The notes beneath the pieces were generated by a model. It searched no databases and was not told the origin of the DNA. It saw nothing but the letters and a program-made list of their open reading frames with translations. Of a stretch of 64,000 bases of DNA, positions 1-8,067 are shown one piece after another; positions within the stretch are counted from its first letter, which is position 1; the number at the start of each line of letters is the position of its first letter. Made by a program: the position numbers and the translations under genes. The stretch comes from Tolypothrix sp. PCC 7712 (GTDB taxonomy: Bacteria; Cyanobacteriota; Cyanobacteriia; Cyanobacteriales; Nostocaceae). Where the stretch lies: positions 6,387,390 to 6,451,389 of the forward strand of contig NZ_CP063785.1 in NCBI RefSeq assembly GCF_025860405.1, given 5' to 3'.

Positions 1-1002
1 ACAACTTGGAACCGTCATCACATTCTTTCCCTAACAGACTTTTTACCGACTGAATACGACGCTGTTTTGCAAACTGCTGCTAGTTTCCAAGAAGTGCTAT
101 CAAGACGGACGAAGAAAGTGCCAACATTGCAGGGACACGTGGTGGCGAATTTATTTTTTGAACCCTCTACCCGCACTCGTAGTAGTTTTGAAATTGCTGC
201 TAAACGTCTGAGTGCAGACACACTGAACTTTGCGGCTGCAACTTCTTCAATGACGAAGGGAGAAACAATTCTCGATACTGCGAAGACCTATTTGGCGATG
301 GGTACTGATATTATGGTGATTCGCCATCGGGAAGCAGGCGTACCCAATGCGATCGCGCAGGAAATGGATCGTTTAGGTGTCAAAGTTAGTGTACTGAATG
401 CTGGCGATGGTCAGCACGAGCATCCTTCCCAAGGACTACTAGACTTATTTACTATTTGTACTTTAATTGACCCCACTAATCCCCGGATCGAATTATTAAA
501 AGGTAAAAAAATTGCGATCGTTGGCGATATTCTGCATTCTCGTGTAGCGCGATCGAATATTAGCAGTTTAACCGCTAGTGGTGCCGAGGTGCATTTAGCC
601 GCACCACCCACCCTGCTACCAAAGTTATTTGCTGAGTATTTCGCGGAAGAAGCAACACAGGAATCAATATCTAATCGGCAATTATTTTTACATTGGCAGC
701 TAGAACCTGCTTTACGTGATGCTGATTTTGTGATGACATTGCGTCTGCAAAAGGAACGCATGACGGCTCATTTGTTGCCCAGTTTACGAGAATATCACCA
801 GTTATTTGGTATTACACGTGAGAAGCTGCGACTTTGTAAGCCAAATGTCAAAGTCTTGCATCCAGGCCCCGTCAATCGTGGTGTAGAGATTAGTTCTGAC
901 TTAATGGACGATCCAGAATTTAGCCTAATTCAAGCGCAAGTTACCAGTGGTGTGGCGGTGCGGATGGCATTGCTGTATTTAATTGGTAGTGGCAAAGTGT
1001 GA
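1..1002 (+). CDS. pyrB: aspartate carbamoyltransferase, 5' end outside window
   Basis: Catalytic chain of aspartate carbamoyltransferase, which joins carbamoyl phosphate to aspartate to form carbamoyl aspartate, the first committed step of pyrimidine synthesis in the cytosol. The frame is open at base 1 (TTWNRHHILSL...), so the start codon lies just outside the window; 333 residues are visible, nearly the full length expected. Seen in the sequence: the carbamoyl-phosphate loop STRTRSSFE near visible residue 56, HPSQ near residue 141 and the substrate-binding HPGPVNRG near residue 287. A TTG at 67 could begin a shorter frame, but that would remove the conserved N-terminal helix. No terminator is obvious after the stop, and the next gene is on the other strand about 0.9 kb away. 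Confidence 0.97.
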   Translation, partial: TTWNRHHILSLTDFLPTEYDAVLQTAASFQEVLSRRTKKVPTLQGHVVANLFFEPSTRTRSSFEIAAKRLSADTLNFAAATSSMTKGETILDTAKTYLAMGTDIMVIRHREAGVPNAIAQEMDRLGVKVSVLNAGDGQHEHPSQGLLDLFTICTLIDPTNPRIELLKGKKIAIVGDILHSRVARSNISSLTASGAEVHLAAPPTLLPKLFAEYFAEEATQESISNRQLFLHWQLEPALRDADFVMTLRLQKERMTAHLLPSLREYHQLFGITREKLRLCKPNVKVLHPGPVNRGVEISSDLMDDPEFSLIQAQVTSGVAVRMALLYLIGSGKV

Positions 1003-1100
1003 TTAGTGGTTACCCCAAAACGCTGAGTAGGGGCTGAAGATAGGGGAAAGGGGAAAGGTTAACAAACCGATTCTCAACATGAAACTTTTCAGCCAGCCCT

Positions 1101-1190
1101 AGTACGACAAGGCAAAAGTAAAAAGTAAAAAGTAAAAAGAAAGAATACTTATACCACAAGCCTTTTAGAAATTACAGATGGTCTGTTTCT
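1101..1190. repeat. interspersed repeat, copy A (uninterrupted)
   Basis: This stretch (AGTACGACAAGGCAAAAGTA, then AAAAAGT units, then ATACCACAAGCCTT and ATTACAGAT) matches 50114-50266 over nearly its whole length. The copy at 50 kb carries an extra insert of about 55 bp in the AAAAAGT run. Copy A therefore looks like the empty-site form of a dispersed repeat. No coding potential is apparent. Confidence 0.75.
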
Positions 1191-1252
1191 CTTACAAAGT
1201 TTGGCGGGACGGAAACCGACACCGCCAACTTTGCGCTATTTACGCCGACTTG

Positions 1253-1378
1253 CAATACTGCTCGGTTAAGGATTTTCAACTCGGAATTGGGTTTGGGGAA
1301 AAGGTTAAAGGGGAAGGGTTAAAGGTTTTTTCTTGCCCTTTTTCCCCTTCCCCTTTTACCCTTAACCGACAAGTATTG
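1253..1378. mobile_element. 126-bp MITE-like element, copy 1
   Basis: The element has 19-bp terminal inverted repeats, CAATACTGCTCGGTTAAGG at the left and the reverse complement of CAATACTTGTCGGTTAAGG at the right (two differences). It is flanked by an exact 10-bp direct repeat, CGCCGACTTG, at 1243-1252 and 1379-1388, which reads as a target-site duplication. The interior is purine-rich on the left and pyrimidine-rich on the right and could fold on itself. It has no reading frame of its own and so would depend on a transposase elsewhere. Related copies lie at 59317-59442 and 63774-63899. This is the freshest copy, as its flanking duplication is perfect. Confidence 0.88.
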
Positions 1379-1405
1379 CGCCGACTTGTACTAGTCTATT
1401 TATCT

Positions 1406-1711
1406 GATACCAATTTAAATAGTTTTTGCGGCACATCAATATATTCTAGAGGGCAAGGCAGTGCCCATTGGTGTCAACTTAACGTGAAACCCGCTTTGTA
1501 GCTAGGTTTTCGCCCTCACCCCCAACCCCTCTCCCGCCGGGAGAGGGGAGCAAGAGATTTAATTCCCCTTCTCCTGGGGGAGAAGGGGTTAGGGGATGAG
1601 GGCGAAAGTTTTTGTACAACGCCAGCCCTATATCGCTTTTAGCTTAAGTTGACACGTATGGGCAGTGCCTTGCCCCTACCATCTGTCGCATTCTTTTTTT
1701 AAATTGGTATC
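1406..1711. repeat. long composite palindrome, MITE-like
   Basis: The outer ends are a perfect inverted repeat GATACCAATTTAAA (1406-1419) against 1698-1711. The arms also match further in: GGGCAAGGCA-TGCCCAT and GTGTCAACTTAA at about 1451-1482 pair with about 1644-1672. Inside sits a second inverted unit with ends CGCCCTCACCCC and GGGGATGAGGGCG (about 1511-1604). That unit holds two small hairpins, CCTCTCCC-GGGAGAGG and CCCCTTCTCC-GGAGAAGGGG. The nesting suggests one repeat inserted into another. No protein is encoded. Confidence 0.75.
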
Positions 1712-1880
1712 AAAATACCTGTGCTATTATTCCCGGCTCATTAGTGGGGATTGTAGCATCTATGCAAAGATTGGAAAAATCTTTTTATCCCTCATATAGC
1801 AATCCTAAAGGAGTAGTGAGAAACACCCTATAAATTCATTTTTTTATCATTTTCTTTTAATTGAAAATTCCTGATAAAAA

Positions 1881-1904
1881 AGAGACACGAGCAAACGCGT
1901 CTCT
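1881..1904 (-). terminator. rho-independent terminator of the M16 pair
   Basis: A 9-bp stem (AGAGACACG / CGCGTCTCT with one G-T pair) and a 6-nt loop lie 44 bp beyond the stop of the minus-strand gene at 1948. Read on the minus strand, the stem is followed by a run of six T. This fits a factor-independent terminator for the two peptidase genes. Confidence 0.75.
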
Positions 1905-1947
1905 AGAAAAAATATGACTATAACTTATGACAGCAAAGTTATAATTA

Positions 1948-3477
1948 CTAATTTTTGGCTTGTGGTTGTGCAGGAGGAATTGTTACATCAATAGGCGTTA
2001 CTTGCGTTGCTAACTGTGTCAATGGCGGTTGAATAGCAGTTTGATTTCCCACCACCAGAGTTACCAAATTTTCTGGTTGGAGGTATTTTCTTGCTACTCG
2101 TTGTACATCGGCGGCGGTTGCGGCTGCTACTGCTTTTTGATAGTTAAATAAGAAATCCTTAGGATAGCCGTAATATTCATATCGCATCAACCGCGAAATA
2201 GTTTGGTTGGGATCTTCAAAATTGAACACGAAAGAATTGAGGGTAGACTCTTTAGCATAAGCCAGTTCTTGTGGGGTGACTCTTTGAGTTTGCAGACGTT
2301 TAATTTCAGTTTGTAGAGATTTCACGAACTGCACAGTAGTTTGCGATCGCGTTTGTCCTCCGGCAATAAAAACTCCGGGATAATCGTAACGGGGACTCCA
2401 TTGACCGTATACTGAATAAGCTAAACCTTGACGCGATCGCACTTCATTAAATAAGCGTCCGCCAAAGCCATTTAATACCCCATTGACTACATCTAAGGCT
2501 GGATAGTCTACACTGTCTAGCTTTCCTCCCAAATGCCCAATGTAAATATTACTTTGGGTTAATTGCGGCTGATTGACAAAAAATACGCCGTTAGTATTCG
2601 CTTGGGATACTTGCGGTAATTGGGGTTTAGCTAGGTTGGGGTTTGGTTTCCAATCGCCTAATTTTGCTTGAATGAGCGATCGCATTTTTTTGGCATCAAA
2701 ATCGCCCAGAATCCCCAAAATTATATTGTTGGGGTAGAAATATTGCTGATAAAATTTCACCAAATCCTCACGGGAAATCTTATCGATAGTTGCATACTCT
2801 GTGGTGCGAGCATAAGGGCTATCTTTCCCATAGATTAATTTGCGAAATTCCCGACTAGCTATAGAATTGGGATTATCATTGCGGCGAGCAATACTACCCT
2901 TCTCCTGGGTTTTCGCCAAATCTAACTTTTCTTGAGCAAATACTGGTTCTCGCAACACCTCAGTAAATAAGCCAAACACCGTTTCTAAATCTTCCGTCAG
3001 TGCTTCAAAGCTAGCACTACCGGAAGTGTCACCAATTCCAGTTTCTACCGAAGCGGCGCGTTGTTCCAACAATTCGTTGAGTTCATCACCTGAATGCTTC
3101 TTGGTTCCCCCAGTTCGCATGACTTCACCTGTAAAGTCAGCCAAGCCAACTTTATCTGCAGGTTCTAAGCGGCTTCCTGTGCGTACCAAAGCTGTACCGC
3201 CTACTAATGGTAACTCGTGATCCTCCATTAAATAGACAACCATGCCATTTTGCAGTACAAAGCGTTCATACTTGGGTAACTTAATCTCCGGTAATGGCGG
3301 TAGCTGCAACTCTGTGTAATGCTTGGCTGCTGCTGTCGCCGCCTGAGAAAAGTTAAAAGTAAAAAGTACAAAGGCAAAAGCAATTACCACAGCAGAAATA
3401 AACTTCTTACCATTTGGGATTTTGAACGCCACTTGTTTTTTACCCTTTACCTGATACCTATGTATATTTTTCTTCAT
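1948..3477 (-). CDS. M16 family peptidase-like protein, non-catalytic partner
   Basis: Insulinase/pitrilysin-like protein of 509 residues. It starts with a basic N-terminus and a membrane-spanning signal segment (about residues 28-47), so it is probably exported to the periplasm or anchored in the inner membrane. The zinc motif HxxEH of the M16 family is missing; the aligned segment reads LADFTGEV. The R/Y-containing C-terminal half typical of M16 partner subunits is present (FNEVRSRQGLAYSVYG). It begins 32 bp after the stop of the catalytic M16 gene (3510-5081), so the two are almost certainly co-transcribed and form a heterodimer, as known for bacterial M16 pairs. The substrate is unknown. 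A terminator follows at 1881-1904. Confidence 0.88.
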   Translation of the reverse strand: MKKNIHRYQVKGKKQVAFKIPNGKKFISAVVIAFAFVLFTFNFSQAATAAAKHYTELQLPPLPEIKLPKYERFVLQNGMVVYLMEDHELPLVGGTALVRTGSRLEPADKVGLADFTGEVMRTGGTKKHSGDELNELLEQRAASVETGIGDTSGSASFEALTEDLETVFGLFTEVLREPVFAQEKLDLAKTQEKGSIARRNDNPNSIASREFRKLIYGKDSPYARTTEYATIDKISREDLVKFYQQYFYPNNIILGILGDFDAKKMRSLIQAKLGDWKPNPNLAKPQLPQVSQANTNGVFFVNQPQLTQSNIYIGHLGGKLDSVDYPALDVVNGVLNGFGGRLFNEVRSRQGLAYSVYGQWSPRYDYPGVFIAGGQTRSQTTVQFVKSLQTEIKRLQTQRVTPQELAYAKESTLNSFVFNFEDPNQTISRLMRYEYYGYPKDFLFNYQKAVAAATAADVQRVARKYLQPENLVTLVVGNQTAIQPPLTQLATQVTPIDVTIPPAQPQAKN

Positions 3478-3509
3478 TTTTTCCCTTCGTGTCCTTTGCG
3501 GTTAGTTTC

Positions 3510-5081
3510 TTATCCCTGCTTTGATAACAACTTGCCAATTGTGCGATTTTCAGAGGTAAACGATGCTTTCGCCACACGTTGAATATCAGCAGTCTTTACC
3601 GCCGCAATTTGATCCAACTGCTTAAACAAATTCCGCCAAGAGCCAGTTTTTACCTCATATTCCAACAATTGCTGCGCCATTCCCATATTAGAATCGAGGG
3701 TACGCAACAAATCTGCTCTAGCTTGGGTTTTCACACGCTGCAATTCTGCATCTGTTACAGGCTCAGTTTTCAATTTCTCAATTTCTGTTCGCAAAGCTGT
3801 TGCTAATTCATCAACTGTATGACCAGGCGCTGTCAGAGCATAAAATAACATCAGGTTTGGGTATTTATCGCCAGGAAATCCACTAAAACCTTGGGCTGTC
3901 AATGCCACACGCTGCTGTTCTACCAAAGATTTATACAACCGTGAAGTCCGTCCATTACTTAATAAACTAGCAATGATTTCATAGACAGCATTATCGGGAT
4001 GGGTAATTGCTGGACGATGATAACCTTCTAAATACCAAGGTTGCGAAGGTAGTTGTACAGTTACCTCACGCGTTTGCTTTTGTGCTGGTTCTGTGGGGAT
4101 TTGCTCAACGGCTTTGGGTTTTGCAGGGAAACGTCCAAAGTAAATTTGTGCCAGTCTTTTCACTTCTGCTGGGTTCACATCACCCACAACTGCGATCGCT
4201 AAATTGCTGGGTACATAGTAAGTGTTATAGAACTTTTGCACATCTTCAGGTGTCAAATTGCGGATATCTTGGTCATAGCCAATAACCGGTCGTTTGTAAG
4301 GATGGACTTTATAGGCTGCATCGATAAACTTTTCGATCATCAAGCCTATGGGTGAATTTTCTACCCGTAAACGCCTCTCTTCTAAAATCACTTCTTTTTC
4401 TTTATAAAACTCGCGGCTGAGTACAGGTTCAAGAAATCGCTCTGATTCTAGAGACATCCACAGTTCCAACTTATTAGCTGGGAAGCTATAAAAATAACGA
4501 GTCGCCTCCGTGGAAGTATTGGCGTTTAAACCCACACCTCCCGCTTGTTCGACAATTCGCCCCATTTCATTTTGCTTGGAGAGCTTGGTTGCTTGCAATT
4601 CTACTTGCTCAAACTCAGCTTGCAGCTTGGCAAGTTCATCCTTTTTCCCCTGAGCTTTCGCGGCTCGAATTTGAGCATCTAACTGTTGTAGGCGTTCTAA
4701 TAATGGTTTCTCAGCATTGTAGTCTGTTGTACCAATGCGTTTGGTACCTTTGAAAGCCAAATGCTCTAAAAAATGCGCTACGCCTGTTTTTCCATCTGGC
4801 TCATCCACACCACCCACATCTGCGTAGGTAAGAAAGGAAACTACAGGTGCTTGATGGCGTTCTAAAACAATGAACTTTAGCCCATTATCTAGGCGAAACT
4901 CCGTCAACTGCTTGATGACGCGATCCAAATAAGGTTGAATCGAACTCGGAGTTTTGCTAGGTGGCTGTACTCTTGGCGCTGGAGGTGCTGTTTGAGTTTG
5001 AGCTAAAGCGACTTCTGGTAGTACGCTACCCCAGAACATAGTCAACACTAATAAAGTAACAAACAATCGATAAAGTATCAT
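3510..5081 (-). CDS. M16 family zinc metallopeptidase, catalytic subunit
   Basis: Zinc peptidase of the pitrilysin/processing-peptidase family. HFLEH near residue 103 supplies the zinc ligands and catalytic Glu; the third ligand lies in the EKEVILEERR segment. Between them is an unusually long charged, coiled-coil-like stretch (roughly residues 120-165, from LLERLQQLDAQ to QATKLSKQ) that widens the usual spacing. The N-terminus is a signal peptide ending near VALAQT, so the enzyme acts outside the cytosol. An in-frame start at 5135 also exists. I chose the ATG at 5081 because AAGAAGG lies just upstream and the signal peptide then starts at once (MILYRLFVTLLVL). It heads an operon with the non-catalytic M16 gene and diverges from the TetR gene at 5513. 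Confidence 0.9.
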   Translation of the reverse strand: MILYRLFVTLLVLTMFWGSVLPEVALAQTQTAPPAPRVQPPSKTPSSIQPYLDRVIKQLTEFRLDNGLKFIVLERHQAPVVSFLTYADVGGVDEPDGKTGVAHFLEHLAFKGTKRIGTTDYNAEKPLLERLQQLDAQIRAAKAQGKKDELAKLQAEFEQVELQATKLSKQNEMGRIVEQAGGVGLNANTSTEATRYFYSFPANKLELWMSLESERFLEPVLSREFYKEKEVILEERRLRVENSPIGLMIEKFIDAAYKVHPYKRPVIGYDQDIRNLTPEDVQKFYNTYYVPSNLAIAVVGDVNPAEVKRLAQIYFGRFPAKPKAVEQIPTEPAQKQTREVTVQLPSQPWYLEGYHRPAITHPDNAVYEIIASLLSNGRTSRLYKSLVEQQRVALTAQGFSGFPGDKYPNLMLFYALTAPGHTVDELATALRTEIEKLKTEPVTDAELQRVKTQARADLLRTLDSNMGMAQQLLEYEVKTGSWRNLFKQLDQIAAVKTADIQRVAKASFTSENRTIGKLLSKQG

Positions 5082-5512
5082 AGATACCTTCTTTGAAGAA
5101 TATAAAATTGCTGGCAAGTAACTGGGTTGATTCATCAGCGGTAATTAAAGCAAAGTTTCATCATAATTCGTAATTACTAGTTTGTAATTCGTAATTAAAT
5201 TTGAATTGATATCCTCGTTTATTAAAACAGTCTTTGTCACAGATGGCAGCCCTAAATCATGGGGCAATCCTCCCTGTGAACTGTTGACTTTTGCCTATCT
5301 CAACGAGTAATTTCATATTTTCTAGATGAATTGGCATAACATAATTACGAATTATTAATTACGAACTATGAACTACTAATTGTTTAATACCTAAGAAATA
5401 GGCTGATTGAGCAACAGAGCGTTAATCTTGTATTAAGCTTTCTGTAATTTTTGTACTTGACGTTAGACAATAATGCTACAAGTCATGTTCCGGAAAATTA
5501 ACAATAATTGCT
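5082..5512. other. divergent intergenic region with AT-rich inverted repeat copies
   Basis: This region lies between the M16 operon and the TetR gene and must hold both promoters. It contains several copies of TAATTCGTAATTA and its reverse complement (about 5167-5200 and 5341-5380), a filler repeat also seen at 7015-7050, 34892 and 35093. I could not pick a convincing TetR operator by eye. Confidence 0.5.
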
Positions 5513-6127
5513 ATGCGAGTTTTTAATTCTTCTCCCCCCTCAGAAGCACAAACACGTACCCGTATTTTACAAGCGGCACAAAAATTGTTTGCCTCCCAAG
5601 GCTTTGACGGTACTACTACCCGCGACTTAGCACAAGCAGCAGGTGTGGCTGAGGGTACCTTATTTCGTCATTTTCCTAATAAAAAAGCCATTTTGGTAGA
5701 AGTTGCAACTGGCGGTTGGGTAGATATTCTCACAGATTTGCTCACAGAATTGAGCGAAATGGGAAGCTATAAAGCAGTTGCCCAAGTAATGCGTCGTCGG
5801 ATGTGGAATTTACACAAAAATGTTGATTTAATGCGAGTCTGTTTTATGGAAGTGCAATTTCATCCAGACTTGCGCGATCGCATTCAATTGGATGTGATTA
5901 CTAAAATGACGGATGTTGCTGAGGCTTTCTTCCAAACAGCTATGGATAAAGGCATTTATCGCCAAACGGATGCCAAACTGGTTGCTAAGGTATTCTTGGG
6001 AATGTTCGCGATCGCAGGCTTTTCCAACAATACCCTCATGGAACCAAACGCCTCACCCCAAGAAATGCAGCAAATGGCAGAAGGACTTGCTGATATCTTT
6101 CTGAATGGAGTTTTAGCGAAAGATTAG
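5513..6127 (+). CDS. TetR/AcrR family transcriptional regulator
   Basis: A 204-residue repressor-type regulator. The N-terminal helix-turn-helix is clear at about residues 15-60 (TRTRILQAAQKLFASQGFDG, then TTTRDLAQAAGVAEGTLFRH and FPNKKAIL). The C-terminal two thirds are the helical ligand-binding and dimerisation half, which is not diagnostic of a ligand. It is transcribed away from the M16 peptidase operon, so that operon and its own gene are the natural candidate targets; this is inferred from position only. The ATG at 5513 has no strong ribosome-binding site. Confidence 0.9.
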   Translation: MRVFNSSPPSEAQTRTRILQAAQKLFASQGFDGTTTRDLAQAAGVAEGTLFRHFPNKKAILVEVATGGWVDILTDLLTELSEMGSYKAVAQVMRRRMWNLHKNVDLMRVCFMEVQFHPDLRDRIQLDVITKMTDVAEAFFQTAMDKGIYRQTDAKLVAKVFLGMFAIAGFSNNTLMEPNASPQEMQQMAEGLADIFLNGVLAKD

Positions 6128-6225
6128 GTACTGGGGACAAATTAATTCAAAATTCAAAATTCAAAATTAAAGAACTCTTGGGGACTAGGGACTGGGAACT
6201 AGGGACTAGTATTTTTACTCAGAAC

Positions 6226-6672
6226 TCAGCACTCAGAACTCAGCACAGTTCTCGCTTGATAACTCCACTGCTGTACTAACTCAATTGCTGGGCATAAATC
6301 TCGGCGCTGCATTGTTGCTACCTGCAAGCGTAAAATTTGTTTGTGTAATCGGTGCGCTGGAACCTGTGCCAATTGTGCAACAGAACCAATACCTGCGTGT
6401 AGCAATAACCCACAATATTGTGTCCCAACTGTGGGAATACGCGCTAAATCAGCCAAGGCTACCCATTTGTTCACATATTGTAGATGAACCTGTAATTTAT
6501 TCGCTAAAGCCACTCTTGCTTCTAGAGTTTTGCCATTTTTCACTAATAATCCTGTGGTTGTAATTCCACAATTTTGCAGTTGGGATTGTTCTGCTGGGCT
6601 TAATCCCGGTAATTGTTCAATCGGCCAGTTACATTGGATAGAACTTATACTAGGTTTGTTTTTAGAAGGCAT
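6226..6672 (-). CDS. DUF4332 domain protein (helix-hairpin-helix type)
   Basis: A 148-residue protein with two helix-hairpin-helix-like segments: IEQLPGLSPAEQSQLQNCGI near residue 18 and LARIPTVGTQYCGLLLHAGI near residue 75. This layout is typical of the DUF4332 family, thought to bind nucleic acid non-specifically; the exact function is unknown. There is no signal peptide or membrane segment, so it is cytosolic. It stands alone on the minus strand. Its 3' end abuts a short repeat (ACTCAGAACTCAGCACTCAG). Confidence 0.75.
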   Translation of the reverse strand: MPSKNKPSISSIQCNWPIEQLPGLSPAEQSQLQNCGITTTGLLVKNGKTLEARVALANKLQVHLQYVNKWVALADLARIPTVGTQYCGLLLHAGIGSVAQLAQVPAHRLHKQILRLQVATMQRRDLCPAIELVQQWSYQARTVLSSEC

Positions 6673-7061
6673 TTTTACACATTAAATCAGGGCTGCTTTA
6701 ACTATTGTGCCGCAGAATTATTTTAGTTAAATAAGGCGGCTATGCTGACCATCAATGACAGCTATAGTGACAGATGGGTAGGTAAGGGCACGGCATCCAC
6801 AATCTTGTGGTATGTCAAATTATCTTACTGGTGCCGTGCCCCTACAAAGAATTTATTTGCCGCAATTATTTGAATTGGTATAATTTTGGCTGCGATATAA
6901 ACGTTTAATACACTTGAAGAACTACAACAAATATATCAACCTCATTCCTAATTCGTAATACCTACGGGTTCGCCGTTAGGCGTTCTCGTTAGAGTAGCTG
7001 CTGTGCGTCTACGTAATTACGAATTAGTAACTACGAATTACGAATTATTAATGTAGCGCTT
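6673..7061. other. intergenic region with repeats
   Basis: No gene was found here. It holds the palindrome listed at 6778-6845, a GC-richer dispersed repeat near 6960-7010 (CCTACGGGTTCGCCGTTAGG), and AATTACGAATT filler next to the methyltransferase stop. Confidence 0.5.
6778..6845. repeat. palindromic dispersed repeat (GGGCACGGCA type)
   Basis: AAGGGCACGGCA at the left pairs with TGCCGTGCCCCTAC at the right, with a small inner hairpin CCACAATCTTGTGG. Shorter palindromes of the same type occur at 42743-42764 and within 1451-1680. Confidence 0.65.
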
Positions 7062-7922
7062 CTACCTAATTTTTTTTCTGCGTTCTTCATTTTTTCTATC
7101 CAACCAAAACCATTCTTCATCACTCATGTGATGGGCATTTTTTATACGTTGACAAGCCAATTCTAAATATTCAGCCTTAATATCACATCCCAACCATTTT
7201 CTACCTAATTGTTCAGCCGTTACTGCTGTAGTACCCGAGCCTAAAAATGGGTCAATTACAATATCTTGCCGTTGAGAAGAAGCAAGAATAAATTTTCTGA
7301 TTAATTCTTCGGGTTTTTGTGTAGGATGTAGAGTTTTTTCATTCATCCCATTACAAGTTGTGGGGATTTCTATCACATCTCTGGGTTTAGCTCCTTTTGA
7401 ATGGGGATTCCAAGTTTTGCCATGATTCTTACCATTATTTGCATACTGGCTAGTGATTGCTTGGGGATGAGATGGATATTTTAATGTATGTTCTCCATAT
7501 AAAATCCGCACGTTATCTATATCCATATAAAAACTTTTTGACTTGCGAAAATGCAAAATACTTTCATGAGAACGACCCCAATCATTAGACAAATTCGCCT
7601 TATTCTTGTAATGCCAAATTAACCATCGACACCCTTGGAAAAAGCGCGAAGCTGGTAATTTAATATCAGCTAATATTTCCGAAAAACCACAAATATAAAA
7701 ACTTCCAGTAGATTTAAGAATTCGCGATACTTGCTCAATCCAAATTAAAGACCATTGCACATAAGCTTCCTGAGATGTGAAGGTATCCCACTCTGCTTTT
7801 TTAATATTATATGGAGGGTCAGCAATCACTAAATCAACCGACTCTGTATCTAAACTACCCAACCATTCGATAGCATCTCCTTGCCAAAGTTCGCCATTTT
7901 CATGGGAATAAAATAATTTCAT
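7062..7922 (-). CDS. orphan beta-class DNA (N4-cytosine or N6-adenine) methyltransferase
   Basis: An S-adenosylmethionine-dependent DNA methyltransferase of 286 residues. The catalytic motif IV (DPPYN, residues 35-39) comes first and the SAM-binding motif I (DPFLGSGTT, residues 224-232) comes last, which defines the beta class; the recognition domain should lie between them. HPTQKP just before motif I is typical of the family. No restriction endonuclase gene lies on either side, so it looks like a solitary enzyme. Cyanobacteria keep several conserved orphan methyltransferases, but I cannot tell the recognition site from sequence alone. The ATG at 7922 fits the usual N-terminus. Confidence 0.88.
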   Translation of the reverse strand: MKLFYSHENGELWQGDAIEWLGSLDTESVDLVIADPPYNIKKAEWDTFTSQEAYVQWSLIWIEQVSRILKSTGSFYICGFSEILADIKLPASRFFQGCRWLIWHYKNKANLSNDWGRSHESILHFRKSKSFYMDIDNVRILYGEHTLKYPSHPQAITSQYANNGKNHGKTWNPHSKGAKPRDVIEIPTTCNGMNEKTLHPTQKPEELIRKFILASSQRQDIVIDPFLGSGTTAVTAEQLGRKWLGCDIKAEYLELACQRIKNAHHMSDEEWFWLDRKNEERRKKIR

Positions 7923-8067
7923 AGCCTCAATATGAATCAGTCAGTCAGCATCAATAACATTGATTTGTTATTACTTGATAAACGCTGATGCTCAACACTT
8001 ATGCAAGAGGTATATTGTAATTATTTGTGAACTTTACTTTGGCAATTTGTGATTAAATTTATCAAAA

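Noticed and set aside
1178..1501. 107-codon plus-strand frame in the pyrB-M16 gap
   Set aside because: It runs straight across the MITE at 1253-1378 and into the composite palindrome, so the frame is accidental.
7062..7922. Part of a restriction-modification system
   Set aside because: Neighbouring genes are a DUF4332 protein and a PhzF-like protein; no endonuclease reading frame was found on either side.
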